This document shows positions 12,701 to 24,995 of a stretch of 64,000 nucleotides of DNA, in pieces (position 1 is the first letter of the stretch; each line of letters begins with the position of its first letter). Source of the DNA: Meandrina meandrites (Eukaryota > Cnidaria > Anthozoa > Scleractinia > Meandrinidae); contig OY855916.1 of the NCBI GenBank assembly GCA_963693305.1, positions 6,968,501-7,032,500 of the forward strand. The letters are read 5' to 3'. The translations under genes and the position numbers were made by a program. Under the pieces are notes generated by a model. The model made no database searches. It had not been told where the DNA came from and saw only the letters and a list, made by a program, of their open reading frames with translations.

Positions 12701-14390
12701 ATTTATCGTACACTGCTATCAAAGCAGTAAGGCTTGGATCAGCTTCTCTGATGAGCGCTGAGTGCATGTACGCTTATTTATCTTACATTGCTATCAGAGC
12801 AGTAAGGCTTGGATCAGTTTCTATGAAGAGCACTGAGTGCACGTACGCTTATTTATCGTACATTGCTATCAGAGCAGTAAATGCTTGGATCAGCTTGTAC
12901 GAAGAGCGCTGAGTGCATGTACGCTTATTTATCGTACATTGCTATCAGAGCAGTAAGGCTTGGATCAGTTTCTATGAAGAGCACTGAGTGCACGTACGCT
13001 TATTTATCGTACATTGCTATCAGAGCAGTAAATGCTTGGATCAGCTTGTACGAAGAGCGCTGAGTGCATGTACGCTTATTTATCGTACATTGCTATCAGA
13101 GCAGTAAGGCTTGGATCAGTTTCTATGAAGAGCACTGAGTGCATGTACGCTTATTTTTCGTACATTGCTATCAGAGCAGTAAAAGCTTGGATCAGCTTGT
13201 ACAAAGAGCGCTGAGTACATGTACGCTTATTTATCGTACATTGCTATCAGAGCAGTAAATGCTTGGATCAGCTTGTACGAAGAGCGCTGAGTGCATGTAC
13301 GCTTATTGATCGTACATTGCTATCAGAGCAGTAATGCTTGGATCAGCTTGTACGAAGAGCGCTGAGTGCATGTACGCTTCTTTATCGTACATTCCTATCA
13401 GAGCAGTAAATACTTGGATCAGCTTGTACGAAGAGCGCTAAATGCATTTACGCTTATTACTCGTAAATTCCTATCAGAGCAGTAAATGCTTAGATCAGCT
13501 TGTAAAAAGAGCGCTGAGTGCATGTACGCTTATTTATCGTACACTGCTATCAAAGCAGTAAGGCTTGGATCAGCTTCTCTGATGAGCGCTGAGTGCATGT
13601 ACGCTTATTTATCTTACATTGCTATCAGAGCAGTAAGGCTTGGATCAGTTTCTATGAAGAGCACTGAGTGCACGTACGCTTATTTATCGTACATTGCGAT
13701 CAGAGCAGTAAATGCTTGGATCAGCTTGTACGAAGAGCGCTGAGTGCATGTACGCTTATTTATCATACATTGCTATCAGAGCAGTAAGGCTTGGATCAGT
13801 TTCTATGAAGAGCGTGAGTTCATGTACGCTTTTTTTTCGTACATTGCTATCAGAGCAGTAAGGCTTGGATCAGTTTCTATGAAGAGCACTGAGTGCACGT
13901 ACGCTTATTTTTCGTACATTCCTATCAGAGCAGTAAGGCTTGGATCACCTTCTATGAAGAGCGCTGAGTGCATGTACGCTTATTTATCGTACATTGCTAT
14001 CAGAGCAGTAAATGCGTTGATCAACTTGTACAAAGAGCGCTGAGTGCATGTATGCTTATTTATCGTACATTGCTGTCAGAGCAGTAAATTTTTGGATTAG
14101 CTTGTACAAAGAGCGCTGGGTGCATGTACGCTTATTTATCGTACATTCCTATCAGAGCAGTAAATGCTTGGATCAGCTTGTACAAGAGCGCTGAGTGTAT
14201 GTACACTTATTTAATCCGCCTACATTCCTATCAGAGCAGTAAATGGTAATATCGGCTTGTACATGGAGTACTGATTTCATGTACGCTTATTAATCGTAAA
14301 TTCTTACCATAGTATTAAATGTTTAGATCGGCTAGTATCAGAGGAGTACAAAGAGCCCAGGGTAGATGTACGCTTATTAGTCATTGATTG
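9749..14390 (+). repeat. Right tandem array, ~61 copies, opposite orientation
   Basis: The same unit as in the left array, reverse-complemented. The switch occurs at CATGCACTCAGCGCTAAGTGCATG (axis at AGC|GCT, 9,748/9,749). Larger blocks have been copied inside this arm: a stretch from about 12,655 recurs at about 13,486 (offset 831 bp), one at 12,881 recurs at 13,032 (offset 151 bp), and one at 10,256 recurs at 11,314 (offset 1,058 bp). Such higher-order blocks point to unequal exchange or slippage after the inversion. Confidence 0.9.
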
Positions 14391-15974
14391 ACGTATCGGC
14401 TTCGCATTGCTGTCAAAAACAATTTTGAAAGACCATGTGATTGGCCACTTCATTCACTGGAAAATGACAACGTTTCGCGGTTTTAGGCGCGAAATGTAAG
14501 CGTCCCTTCCATTGTGCAAACTGTAAAGAGGTTCTTATTTTACAATGGATAGAAATGTGCTACAATGATGGATAACCATCACGATCGAAGCAGATCTAAG
14601 ATAAGAATTTCGAGAAGCGAATGTCGGTCGCTTAGTTGCGTGACTTTACCGTCGCGTTTGTCATTTTTGATCACAGAAAACTGTCGGCGAAGTGATCTGA
14701 CCACGAGGAGTGTGCGATTTCTGTTTGTTGGTGGAGACAGTAGAGGAAAACTTTAGAACGGAATTGCCCATTTTGTGTGGCTTTGTTACCAGAGGAGAAA
14801 TAGAAAAGAACCTAAGATTTCTAGCTGGACTGACAAATCCTGCCGCAACGGAATTCCTTAATTACAAATCTACACGCCAAGAACTGAAGAACTGCCATAA
14901 TTGCGCACTGCAAAACTTGGAAAAGGATATTGGAAGAACCTTACATTCTGTTAATCTTGATATTTCTTGTGCTGGAATTGCGGAAAACGCATATTAATGA
15001 GGTGAGCCAAATAATATTTGATTAAAAAAAAGGTAAGCCCATGCCGATCATTGGCGTATTTGAATGGTGCTTTATAGTTTACGTATAAGTTTACGAAGTT
15101 TTCCCATTTGTTGTTTTTAATAGCCCTTTTACAGGTGAAAAGTGTTCTTTGGTTTCCGATCGGCTTTAGTAGGCGTCAATGAAGCTGCAGCTGGGTAAAA
15201 TGTATTCCCGCGAAAACTAGTTTTGGCGCTAAATGTCGACAGCGAGGACTGAGGAGTTTCGCATTTTGCGTTGCTCTTGCATTACCGAAGAAAAACTCCG
15301 TTTGTCGTCTACAGGATATTTAACTCGTGGTGTCGCCGCTTTAGTGGAACAATTTAGGATAAAACAATTCCATGAAATGTGAATGTTAGAGCTCCAAGAT
15401 GATATTTTTCTGTTAACAAGAGATGCAGATCACGAAATCATTGATTTGATCACAGTCTTTGTTGTTTCATTTCGCTTCGTCCTGCTTGAAATAAAATGGA
15501 CCTTGGATAAGCCATTTCCCTGATATCAGTCAGAATACTTCTGCTTTGGCTGGTTCAATTCAATGGTTCTGTTTGATTTGCTGAACATGAAAAAGGTCGG
15601 CTTTCAGATTTTCGCCGTCACGTAGTCACGAAACACTACCTTTGCACCACGCTAAAATTTTAAGCGATTGAGACGGACAAAATTAAACAAACTGCCTTCG
15701 GTGCGATACAAAGATTTGTACGTACATGTACGTTTAATAGTCTTAGAATATCTTCACGTACGGATATTATACGTACCACTATACGTTTATTTTGCGTAAG
15801 TTGCACACTTTCGTTTAGCTCGAGGTCGAATCACGGTATAAACATCCCACATTCAGCCTGCACTGTTCTTGACTTTCTACTTCCGAAAGAGTTTCCGAAT
15901 CCATGTAAGGTGTTTTCCGAATACATAAAAATAATTAATTCTATCAGTTCACGTTAACTAGATTTTAAACCAAA
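14391..15974. repeat. Right outer arm of the fold-back element, inner part
   Basis: Inverted match to roughly 3,520-5,240 of the left arm. Relative to the left arm, about 140 bp are missing around 15,380: left sequence between ATTCCATGAAATGTGA and ATGTTAGAGCTCCAAG is absent here. It ends at AAACCAAA, where the five-copy tandem insertion begins. Confidence 0.75.
14565..14997 (+). other. Mirrored frames C and D, right copy
   Basis: The right-arm counterpart of 4,628-5,059. Frame C spans 14,565-14,756 and frame D spans 14,710-14,997 (95 codons, ends CAGIAENAY). Substitutions relative to the left copy are few. Coding status is unproven. Confidence 0.25.
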
Positions 15975-18900
15975 CAAGAAGTTGCTATAGCAACTTAAAA
16001 CCGCGCTTATATTTTTGGCTAATAAACAGCTTTCTTTCTCAAAAGTCAGGGCGAAATTTAATCTGTTTGCACTATGAGTAAAGGAATACCAAAGTAATCA
16101 CGTTAGTCACACAATCCGAAGTTTACGGTGTCCCCGGTTATCTTTAGCTTGGGGGTTTTTCCCTTCTAATGGCGTAACCCCTGCACGTTCGGACATGCTC
16201 AATTGTTTACTTAAGCAAATATTTCATTTCCTTTCAAATCCTTGAACTTACTTCGATGAAATAGCCAAAGAATTCACTTCGATTGCCTAAACCCACAAGA
16301 AATACTCGCAGAAGAGGAAACAAATTAAATTAATGACCGTCGCTTCTGCCGACATAAACATGCAAATAAAACACAATGTTATTTGTCACCTAACGAAAGT
16401 GAAACCTGCAACATCAGCACATTCCATGGCTGACGTAATACCTTTTCAGTGTATTCAACATTCGCTTTGAATCGAACGCTTCGATAAAACCAAAAGAAAA
16501 TATACTTTATACACAATAAAGAAAACAATATCCACAACATTTTCCGTACATTAATGTTTCAACAGCTTTTGGCGAATAAACATCATAGGTTGCGTGATTC
16601 AGTCCCGATCACGATTTGGCCGAGTGGAGGTTTGCGTCTGGTCACCGACAAAAAAAAAAACAAGAAGTTGCTATAGCAACTTAAAACCGCGCTTATATTT
16701 TTTTGCTAATGCACAGCTTTCTTCCTCAAAAGTCAGGGCGAAATTTAATGTTCACGGCTATATTTAGAAGGGCGGTGTACGGCGGTAATTTCCCTACCAA
16801 TGATGTAATCCTTGCAAGTGCTTACCTTGGGGGTTTTCCCTTCTAATGACGTAACCCCTGCACGTTCGGACACACTCAATTGTTTACTTTAGCAAATATT
16901 TCATTTCCTTTCAAATCTTTGAACTCACTTCGATGAAATAGCCAAAGAATTCACTTCGATTGCCTAAACCCACAAGAAATACTCGCAGAAGAGGAAACAA
17001 ATTAAATTAAGGGCCGTCGCTTCTGCAGACATAAACATGCAAATGAAACACAATGTTATTTGTCACATAACGAAAGTGAAACCTGCAACATCAGCGCATT
17101 CCATGGCTGACGTAATACCTTTTTCAGTGTATTCAACATTCGCTTTGAATCGAACGCTTCAATAAGACCAAAAAAAATATGATGTATACACAATAAAGAA
17201 AACAATATCCGCAACATTTTCCGTACATTCATGTTTCAACAGCTTTTGGCGAATAAACATCACAGGTTGCGTGATTCAGTCCCAAGCACGATTTGGCCGA
17301 GTGGAGGTTTGCGTCTGGTCACCGACAAAAAAAAAAAACAAGAAGTTGCTATAGCAACTTAAAACCGCGCTTATATTTTTGGCTAATTAACAGCTTTCTT
17401 TCTCAAAAGCCACGGTTAAATTTAATCTGTTTGCATTATGAGTAAAGGACTAGCAAAGTAGTCACGTTAGTCACACAATCCGAGGGTTACGTTGTCCCCG
17501 GATAGCTTCAGTTAGCTTGGGGTTTTTTCCCTTCTAATGACGTAACCCCTGCACGTTCGGGCACGCTTAATTGTTTACTTAAGCAAATATTTTATTTCCT
17601 TTCAAATATTTGAACTCACTTCAAGGAAATAGCCAAAGAATTCACTTCGATTGCCTAAACCCACAAGAAATACTCGCAGAAGAGGACACAAATTAAATTA
17701 ATGACCGTCGCTTCTGCCGACATAAACATGCAAAGGAACACAATGTTATTTGTCACGTAACGAAAGTGAAACCTGCAACATCAGCGCATTCCATGGCTGA
17801 CGTAATACCTTTTTCAGTGTATTCAACATTCGCTTTGAATCGAACGCTTCGATAAAACCAAAAGAAAAGATACTTTATACACAATAAAGAAAACAATATC
17901 CGCCACATTTTCGGTACATTAATGTTTCAACAGCTTTTGGCGAATAAACATCACAGGTTGCGTGTTTCAGTCCCGATCACGATTTGGCCGAGTGGAGGTT
18001 TGCGTCTGGTCACCGACATAAAAAAAAATAATAACAAGAAGTTGCTATACCAACTTAAAACCGCGCTTATATTTTTGGCTCATTAACAGCTTTCTTTCTT
18101 AAAAGTCACCGTTAAATTTAATATGTTTGCATTATGAGTAAAGGACTAGCAAAGTAGTCACGTTAGTCACACAATCCGAAGTTTACGTTGTCCCCGGCTA
18201 TCTTTAGCTTGGGGGTTTTTCCCTTCTAATGACGTAACCCCTGCACGTTCGGGCACGCTCAATTGTTTACTTAAGCAAATATTTCATTTCCTTTCAAATA
18301 TTTGAACTCACTTCAAGAAAATAGCCAAAGAATTCACTTCGATTGCCTAAACCCACAAGAAATACTCGCAGAAGAGGAAGCAAATTAAATTAATGACCGT
18401 CGCTTCTGCCGACATAAACATGCAAATGAAACACAATGTTATTTGTCACGTAACGAAAGTGAAACCTGCAACATCAGCGCATTCCATGGCTGACGTAATA
18501 CCTTTTTCAGTGTATTCAACATTCGCTTTGAATCGAACGCTTCGATAAAACCAAAAGAAAATATACTTTATACAAAATAAAGAAAGCAATATCCGCAACA
18601 TTTTCCGTACATTCATGTTTCAACAGCTTTTGGCGAATAAACATCACAGGTTGCGTGATTCAGTCCCGATCACGATTTGGCCGAGTGGAGGTTTGCGTCT
18701 GGTTACCGACAAAAAAAATAACAAGAAGTTGCTATAGCAACTTAAAACCGCGCTTATATTTTTGGCTAATTAACAGCTTTCTTTCTCAAAAGTCACGGTT
18801 AAATTTAATCTGTTTGCATTATGAGTAAAGGACTAGCAAAGTAGTCACATTAGTCACACGTTTACGTTGTGCCCGGCTATCTTTAGCTTAGGGGTTTTTC

Positions 18901-19455
18901 CCTTCTAATGACTAGCCCCTGCACGTTCGGGCACGCTCAATTGTTTACCTAAGCAAATAATTCATTTCCTTTCAAATATTTGAACTCACTTCAAGGAAAT
19001 AGCCAAAGAATTCACTTCGATTGCCTAAACCCACAAGAAATACTCGCAGAAGAGGAAACAAATTAAATTAATGACCGTCGCTTCTGCCGACATAAACATG
19101 CAAATAAAACAATGTTATTTGCCACGTAGCGAAAGTGAAACCTGCAACATCAGCGCATTCCATGGCTGACGTAATACCTTTTTTCAGTGTTTTCAACATT
19201 CACTTTGAATCGAACGCTTCGATAAAACCAAAAGAAAATATACTTTATACACAATAAAGAAAACAATATCCGCAACATTTTCCGTACATTCATGTTTCAA
19301 CAGCTTTTGGCGAATAAACATCACAGGTTGCGTGATTCAGTCCCGATCACGATTTGGCCGAGTGGAGGTTTGCGTCTAGTCACCGACAAAAAAAAAAAAA
19401 AAAATAAATCCCGTGTAAAACAAGAACCGCGCTCGGCCCATGGCCGCGCGGTTAA
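15975..19455. repeat. Five tandem copies of a ~690 bp unit with A-rich ends
   Basis: Copies start at 15,975, 16,661, 17,339, 18,035 and 18,722. Each opens with CAAGAAGTTGCTATAGCAAC (copy 4 has one change), continues with AACCGCGCTTATATTTTT, and ends with GGCCGAGTGGAGGTTTGCG, CACCGAC and a run of A. The 18 bp palindrome AAGTTGCTATAGCAACTT resembles an RFX X-box. GGCCGAGTGG resembles a tRNA A box, but no B box follows. A short tail (19,430-19,455) forms a GC-rich hairpin, AACCGCGC...GCGCGGTT. The left fold-back arm has an uninterrupted AAACCAAATAAAGCG here, so the insertion is younger than the arms. The element class is unknown. Confidence 0.75.
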
Positions 19456-19467
19456 TAAAGCGTTTCG

Positions 19468-19737
19468 CTAAATCTTCTTTCGGACTTCAGTCGACTTAAA
19501 TTTGCATAATTTTGTTGATAACACGCCGTGTTTTATCATCTTCTCTTTTTGAGAAAGAAAACGTTCTTTATCAATGAATTGCCTGTTTATTGCTAAGGAA
19601 ATAGCCTCAGTAAATATGGCATACCTTTCTTCTTTCATTTTACCGCTGAAAATTGTATTCCATTTTGCTATTTTTATCGTGAATGTTTTGGATAACTGGA
19701 GCGACTTTGCCGCTGTTATCGAAGTTGTTGATTTCAT
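19468..19737 (-). other. Mirrored small open frame B, right copy
   Basis: The 89-codon counterpart of 3,236-3,505 in the right arm, nearly identical and with intact start and stop. Function unknown. Confidence 0.25.
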
Positions 19738-19949
19738 TTATTTTGTCTGAAAGCCACAAAACGAACCCAATGAAACCACCGGCGTGCTTGTTCGCTTTTA
19801 GTTTTGGAAAGCTATACGAAATGTTTTCCTTGGGTATTTGAAATGAGAAGAAGTCTTTTTTAACGTAAACTCCAAAGAGAAAATTCCTGTAATCTTTTCA
19901 ATCTGCCGACGAACGCGGGTGTCACGGCGAAGGCCAGAATCATGAATGA

Positions 19950-20180
19950 ATGGCACGGCCGGAGTGGTTGGCTTCGCTTTATTCCATGTTTCGTTACAAA
20001 TGCGTAAAAGTTAATCGTCCTTTTTCAGTTTTATTTTCCGAAGGCTATGTAGTATTTTTCGCCGTGAGGGGAGCTCTTTTAAAATTCAAACATCGAAGAA
20101 ACGCGTACTTCGTACGTCTTAGATTAAAATTGCCGTCGAATGACTTCGCATCGATCTCGCGTTCTTGTCGAAATGTTTGA
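19950..20180 (+). other. Mirrored small open frame A, right copy
   Basis: The 76-codon counterpart of 2,793-3,023 in the right arm, starting MARPEWLASLY. Function unknown. Confidence 0.25.
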
Positions 20181-20706
20181 AAATATCGAACTCTTAATGA
20201 AAAGATACATCGCACACTCGCTTAAATGATGGTTTTTGATCTTGTCTATTCTAAGAATTGGTTTTTGGCCCTAAAACATCGTTAGTTTGCAAGTTCTAGC
20301 CCTCAACACTTTCTAGCGTAATGGCGGCTGAAACTCGGAAATTCTTTGTCGAGAAACTTTGTTACATGTACGTTTATCATCCTGACAACATAGTCACCTA
20401 CGGATATTATACGTAGAATTCAACGTTTATTACCCGTAAGTTACACGCTCTTCAGTATAATTAACTGATAACACCGCATCATACGTTTAATATACTGAGT
20501 TGACACGCGAAGTACGTATAATAAGCGTTAAAGAGCGTACGTTACGGTTATTAATTTGGTGTCCGGAATTATTTTGACAGTCCGGATTCTTTTTGACACC
20601 TGTTATGAACAACTGATACTCCTGGGTTCAAGCTATTTACTAACTGGGAAATATAAAAACGTTATTAAATTAAAGACTGGCTTTGACTGATGCTGTTCCT
20701 TCTCAG

Positions 20707-23700
20707 ACTGACAGTACCTCCGAGACTGAAGAAGAACTTATCTTGACCCCTGTGCCGAGACACCACAATCACAGCCTCCATGCCAAGGAGTACCACTGTA
20801 TCTGTGAATGCCCCAGACGACCAGAAAATTCTGGGAGAGTTACCTTGAGATCTAGGTCACTGTCACCTTCTCGCAGACCGAAGTCAGCCACACCTTCTGT
20901 TAGACCTCCTTTCAAGGCAGGGAAGGCAGATGAGAGGATCATCTCTCGTCGGCAGTTTTTAAATCCTGGACGATCAAGGTCTAGAAGCAGAGCAATTCCA
21001 TTGGAGGGGGATCCTGGTAAGAATGACTGTTTTTATGCTTGAGCTGCCAATTAATAAATGCATCTCTTAATTTTTTATTTATAGGTTACACGTTCGTCAT
21101 AAATACAAACATTTAGTAAGTTACGTTCCATTCTATCTGGTCTTTTAAGCATCTCAACTAAAACAGGATGAACTATCAGAGGCGCAAAGTCCTCAGTTCA
21201 TTATTGAAGGCAAACAAAAGTAGATAGTTGATCTTGGCCAGTTATCCATCTTATGCATAACCATGCTGACACACAATTCCTCTGAACCCTGTCGCATTGT
21301 CTTAATGTGGGCAGAGAGATTATCCATCTTAGCTAAGTTCATTTCTCTGAGTTTGTGGTTTGTGGTTCAGGTGGTTCATCTTGATTCATCACACGTATTG
21401 TCTGCATTGAGATGCATAACCTGAAGTCATATTAAGAAATGAATTAACAGGCTTGAAATATCTGAAACAGTTAAAAATTGATGATTGTGTTGATTGATTT
21501 GTGATTGATCTTAAACTGGGAAGCAAAGTTGCACATGAGCAAATTGGTCTAGTTTCAGGCTAACATGCTCATAAATGAGTAGTTATTAAAGAACTGAGTA
21601 TCAAAAAATTTCCCTTGTTTATAGCACCATGTCCAGACTGCAGAGTCCCTCACAAGGATTGCGTTGTCTGCCAAGCATACCTAAAAGTCTACGGCAAAGA
21701 CTTTCTGAAGTATCGGTTTGGTCGTGTACCACACAGGAGAACTACCTCAACCCCGGCTTATACCTCCTTCGCATCTGAACCACCGAGGGTGCGAGCTCGT
21801 CTTCCTGATGATGATCTTCTGAACGAATCAAGGGCTTATAGTGAGCCTCTACCAAGAAGTAGGAGAATATTTCCACGGGACTCCAGTGGATATGGCTCTT
21901 ATCTCGCACCTTCTAGCCAAGAGATTCATGACCGGGTGGAGAGATTAGTGAGAAGGCATTCTCCAGTTCCTGTGAGTAAAGAACTGTCTTGTTATTGGAT
22001 AAAAATTTGAAAAAGAAAAAAATCATTTGATTACTTGTTAATAACACGCTTGAAAATATAGACTATTATTATTTTACAGTCTCAAGCTTTTATACTTAAG
22101 CAATGGATGGGCAATACCCTTGGTCTCTTTCAAATATACAAAACTTTCTGATGATGTTGAAAAATCTTTGGAAGTCTTTCAGTGACCTTCATGAATCTTC
22201 AGTAATTTTGGATCTGGAAAAAAAATTCTTGGAAATCTGTGTGATCTTCAGGAGATTTTGGGTGAACTTCAGCCATCTTCAAAAAAGCTTGGATGACCAT
22301 CAGCAGTCTTTGAGTTTGCTTGTACTAACTTTGTAAATCTTCGTTGTGATCTGCAATCTTGTTCCAGGAAACCTGCAATGATCCTTTTTTAGCCAATAAG
22401 CATTCAGTATTCTTTTCAAGTGTATTGTAAATGTAAAAACTTCAAATAACCATTAAATTATATAATATATTGTAAGCTACTGTTTAGCCTGCGAATACAG
22501 CTGCCTCACGTTTGACACATAGCTGCGATAGTGAATGAGAAGCAGCTGTATTCGCAGGCTAGCTACACCCTGCGAGCAGAGCCTCTTTTAACTTCCCTGC
22601 GGCTGAGAATTGGGAAGAATAAGAGGCTCTGCATAAATCGTGTCATCTCTTTGAAGTCGCCGCAGCCCCAAAGTTTGGGCTGGTCAGTCCGGATAAAACC
22701 GGTTTTTTTGCAGCGCGAGCATTATTTTTTAGGAAAAACCGACGGTCAAAACCGAGCCCACAGCACGAAGACTGAAGCAACCTTTGCATAATCTCATAGT
22801 TGGTCATGTTAAATAGGTCATGAACTACTTTCCTACACAGGGAAAGACCAGTGACACAATCTTGAGATACAATTGGGGGAGAAAAAAGTCACAACTAATG
22901 TTCAAATCCTCAACTAAATAAACTCGGCTGTCAACGGTACTGAATAGCGCGCACTGTGTTTGACGCATGCAAGCTAGTGAATGTACGCGGCAGATTTACG
23001 AAGTATTTTTACACATCTTTTTGCTCACAGACATTTGGTTATTGACAAACCCCTGTACTAACAGGCTTGAAAAACAAACTATTTCTGTTGCTAATTTACT
23101 CTATGAATGTTCAAAAGAAGAAAGCATTTTGATAGAAGCTTATAAATCCGCTACATTTTTTGGATCCAGGCAAAGCCTCGCGCAAGTTCGCGTAAGTCTC
23201 ACGTAAGCTTTGCGCATGCTCAACAAAGATTTGACACGATTCTTGCAGAGCCCTTTCTTGTCCAGTTTAGTTTATTAGTGAAAAAGAAAGGGCTCTGCTA
23301 ACAGGGTGGCTAGCTACTGCTTAAAATTGTTTTTTTTTTTTCCCATATGGATATTATGCATGAATTATACACAGTGCATGCCTAATTTTGGTGGTATCTC
23401 TTTCAGACATACAGCTCCCAACAATTTGTAGAACTATCAGATTCTGAAGATGACGACAATGACAGTTTGCTTTCTTTACAAGAACTGAGGTATACACTGT
23501 TAATTAAATTCAAACAATGTTTGCTCCACGAGGAGCCTAATGGAATAATGAACTGAATTTAAAAGAAATGTTCTATTTTCTATACAAGGATGAGGTTAAA
23601 CTTTTGGAGGTATGACAACTGTTAGACAATCAAGTCTAAACCTTGGGGCTTGCAGATTGTTGAATTAGGCACATAATTTTTGGGATTTCTTGTCTTGCAC

Positions 23701-24667
23701 CTATATCTGTAGTATATGTAGTGTATAATGAACTAATATGACCTATTATTATATGGCTACAATAGTACGCGCACTCTGATTGGCTGATGAGCGGGCAAGA
23801 TTTTCTTGTAATGACCGGGCATTATGAAAATTTTTCTTGCCTTAGCTTTTTATAACTTTTTAAGGGTCAAACACTTGTAAACACAGGTCAGTTTGTTTTG
23901 TGAAAATTAAAGTGGTTAAATTTGCCCTAGATCTTGGCGTAATGAAGACAAAAATTGCCTCATTGTCAAAGAAACCGTTTCTTCTGGTTTGGATCGCATA
24001 ACCCCGAATGACCTCTTGCGCGCGCAAGCGGATATTGAAAAACGTTTCCCTTTTTTCAGCGCTAAAAAGGCCATATAATAAATAACTTATTAACCTCGTC
24101 CATTCGGTCATTACAGGGAAATCTCGGACCTCGGCCTTACATCAAGGCCTCGGTCTGAGATTTCCCTGTAATGACCTTACTCTCGGTTAATAAGTAGTAT
24201 TTAATGACCTATTACTGCAACGTAGTACAAAGTACCAATTGAAGTATAAGGAAACCGTACCCATAGGTTTTGTTGTGCGCATTAAAAAAGTAACATTACT
24301 GGAACTAATGATAACAATTGCACTTGCAAATTTAATGAAACACGGAGAATGACTAATGTCACAGCTAGCAGGGCTGTAGCTAGCAACAGGTGAACCGAGG
24401 CACTTGGCTCGGTCAAAGCCTTGAAAAAAAAAATTTTTTTTCATGTTCCTGTAGGTATTTCCAGGCTTACAACCTTTGAAATTTGACCCTGTAGCTTTGG
24501 CGCCTGGCAATTGCCTCAGTTATCAGAAAAGTCTAGCTAATTGGGCCTGGCTGTTGAATTTTAACATCTCATTTCAGATCTGAAATAAATGATGCCAGGA
24601 TGGAATCTTTAGATAGATCATTTGAGGACCCTGAGCACCCCACACTAGGAACTAGACTAGATAGAAG
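20707..24667 (+). CDS. Unidentified host gene, four exons between the two giant insertions
   Basis: Exons 20,707-21,016, 21,625-21,971, 23,407-23,489 and 24,578-24,667 join in matching phase (0, 1, 0, 2, leaving phase 2 at the end). Acceptors are CTTCTCAG, TTTATAG, CTTTCAG and ATTTCAG; donors are GTAAGA, GTGAGT, GTATAC and GTATAA. The product is basic and disordered, rich in Ser and Arg (RSRSLSPSRRPKS; SRSRSR). It has a Cys/His cluster, CPDCRVPHKDCVVC, that could bind zinc, and an acidic stretch, ELSDSEDDDNDS. The low-complexity Ser/Arg content suggests a cytoskeletal or nuclear protein, but I cannot name it. Confidence 0.75.
21017..21624 (+). other. Intron, no feature seen
   Basis: 608 bp intron between GTAAGA and TTTATAG. 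AT-rich, with no repeat or open frame that I can support. Confidence 0.6.
22495..22561. repeat. 67 bp hairpin repeat in an intron
   Basis: TAGCCTGCGAATACAGCTGC at the left and its exact complement GCAGCTGTATTCGCAGGCTA at the right enclose a 27 bp loop. It is probably a tiny MITE or a MITE end, and it abuts the next inverted-repeat element. Confidence 0.6.
22561..23315. mobile_element. Inverted-repeat element of ~755 bp
   Basis: The left end TAGCTACACCCTGCGAGCAG and the complement of the right end, TAGCTAGCCACCCTGTTAGC, are imperfect inverted repeats followed by AGAGCC on both sides. No coding capacity. The interior includes GC-rich sequence (CGCCGCAGCCCCAAAG). A non-autonomous DNA transposon is the likely identity. 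Confidence 0.5.
24084..24197. repeat. 114 bp near-perfect palindrome in an intron
   Basis: The arms run from ACTTATTAACC and GGTCATTACAGGGAAATCTC on the left to their complements GAGATTTCCCTGTAATGACC and GGTTAATAAGT on the right. The centre, TCGGCCTTACATCAAGGCCTC, can itself fold. It forms the core or end of a repeat that begins near 23,760 with GCGCACTCTGATTGGCTGA. Confidence 0.6.
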
Positions 24668-24990
24668 GTATAATAATAATAGTTCTAACACATTTAATAA
24701 TGCAAAATGCATTAGGACAGTTATTAATAACTAACTTACATTACATTAACATTCATTTGATGAACTAAAAAAAAATGCACAGTTAGTCCATTTATGAACA
24801 CCAAGTGCACTACATTCATTTGTTGCATGCAGCCTGATCTCGGAATTTTTTGACAAATAGCGATAGCATTTCAGCTGCTGAATGCATGTGAAATGATTAT
24901 TTGTTCTTAAATGTAGAATGTGTAAAAGCCCCTGTGAAACCCCCTGTCCACCCCATATGTCCATCATGTGGGGACTGTTGATCAGCATTG

Positions 24991-24995
24991 AATGT
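24991..24995 (+). repeat. Polinton target site duplication, left
   Basis: AATGT lies immediately outside the left inverted repeat. The same five bases follow the right inverted repeat at 41,630-41,634. Polintons usually duplicate 6 bp; here only 5 match. Confidence 0.65.

Larger units (their letters stand above)
2371..20602. mobile_element. Giant fold-back element, 18.2 kb, in a host intron
   Basis: The whole block is an imperfect inverted repeat. It opens with CAGGTGTCAAAAAGAATCCG and closes with the exact complement at 20,583-20,602. From the ends inward lie outer arms of ~2.8-2.9 kb, then arrays of a 74-76 bp repeat in opposite orientation that meet near 9,748/9,749. Long inverted arms with internal tandem repeats are the architecture of FoldBack-type transposons, but no transposase is recognisable. 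The arms differ by point changes, a ~140 bp deletion in the right arm (around 15,380) and a 3.5 kb insertion at 15,975-19,455. No convincing target duplication is seen. It lies between host exons ending at 782 and starting at 20,707. Confidence 0.7.
19456..20602. repeat. Right outer arm of the fold-back element, terminal part
   Basis: Inverted match to about 2,371-3,515 with few differences. It ends with CCGGATTCTTTTTGACACCTG, the complement of the left terminus. Beyond 20,602 comes ordinary intron sequence leading to the exon at 20,707. Confidence 0.8.

Noticed and set aside
5581..14043. Many open frames of 60-127 codons with repeating motifs such as ECMYAYLSYIAIRAV
   Set aside because: They are translations of the 74-76 bp tandem unit. 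The unit lacks stops in these registers, so long frames appear on one strand in each arm. No independent start context or non-repeat sequence is present.
5241..14390. CRISPR-like or telomere-like array
   Set aside because: There are no unique spacers between repeats, the unit is far too long for telomere repeats, and the context is a eukaryotic intron.
15975..19455. Helitron insertion
   Set aside because: The right end has a GC-rich hairpin, but the 5' TC and 3' CTRR signatures are missing in both orientations.
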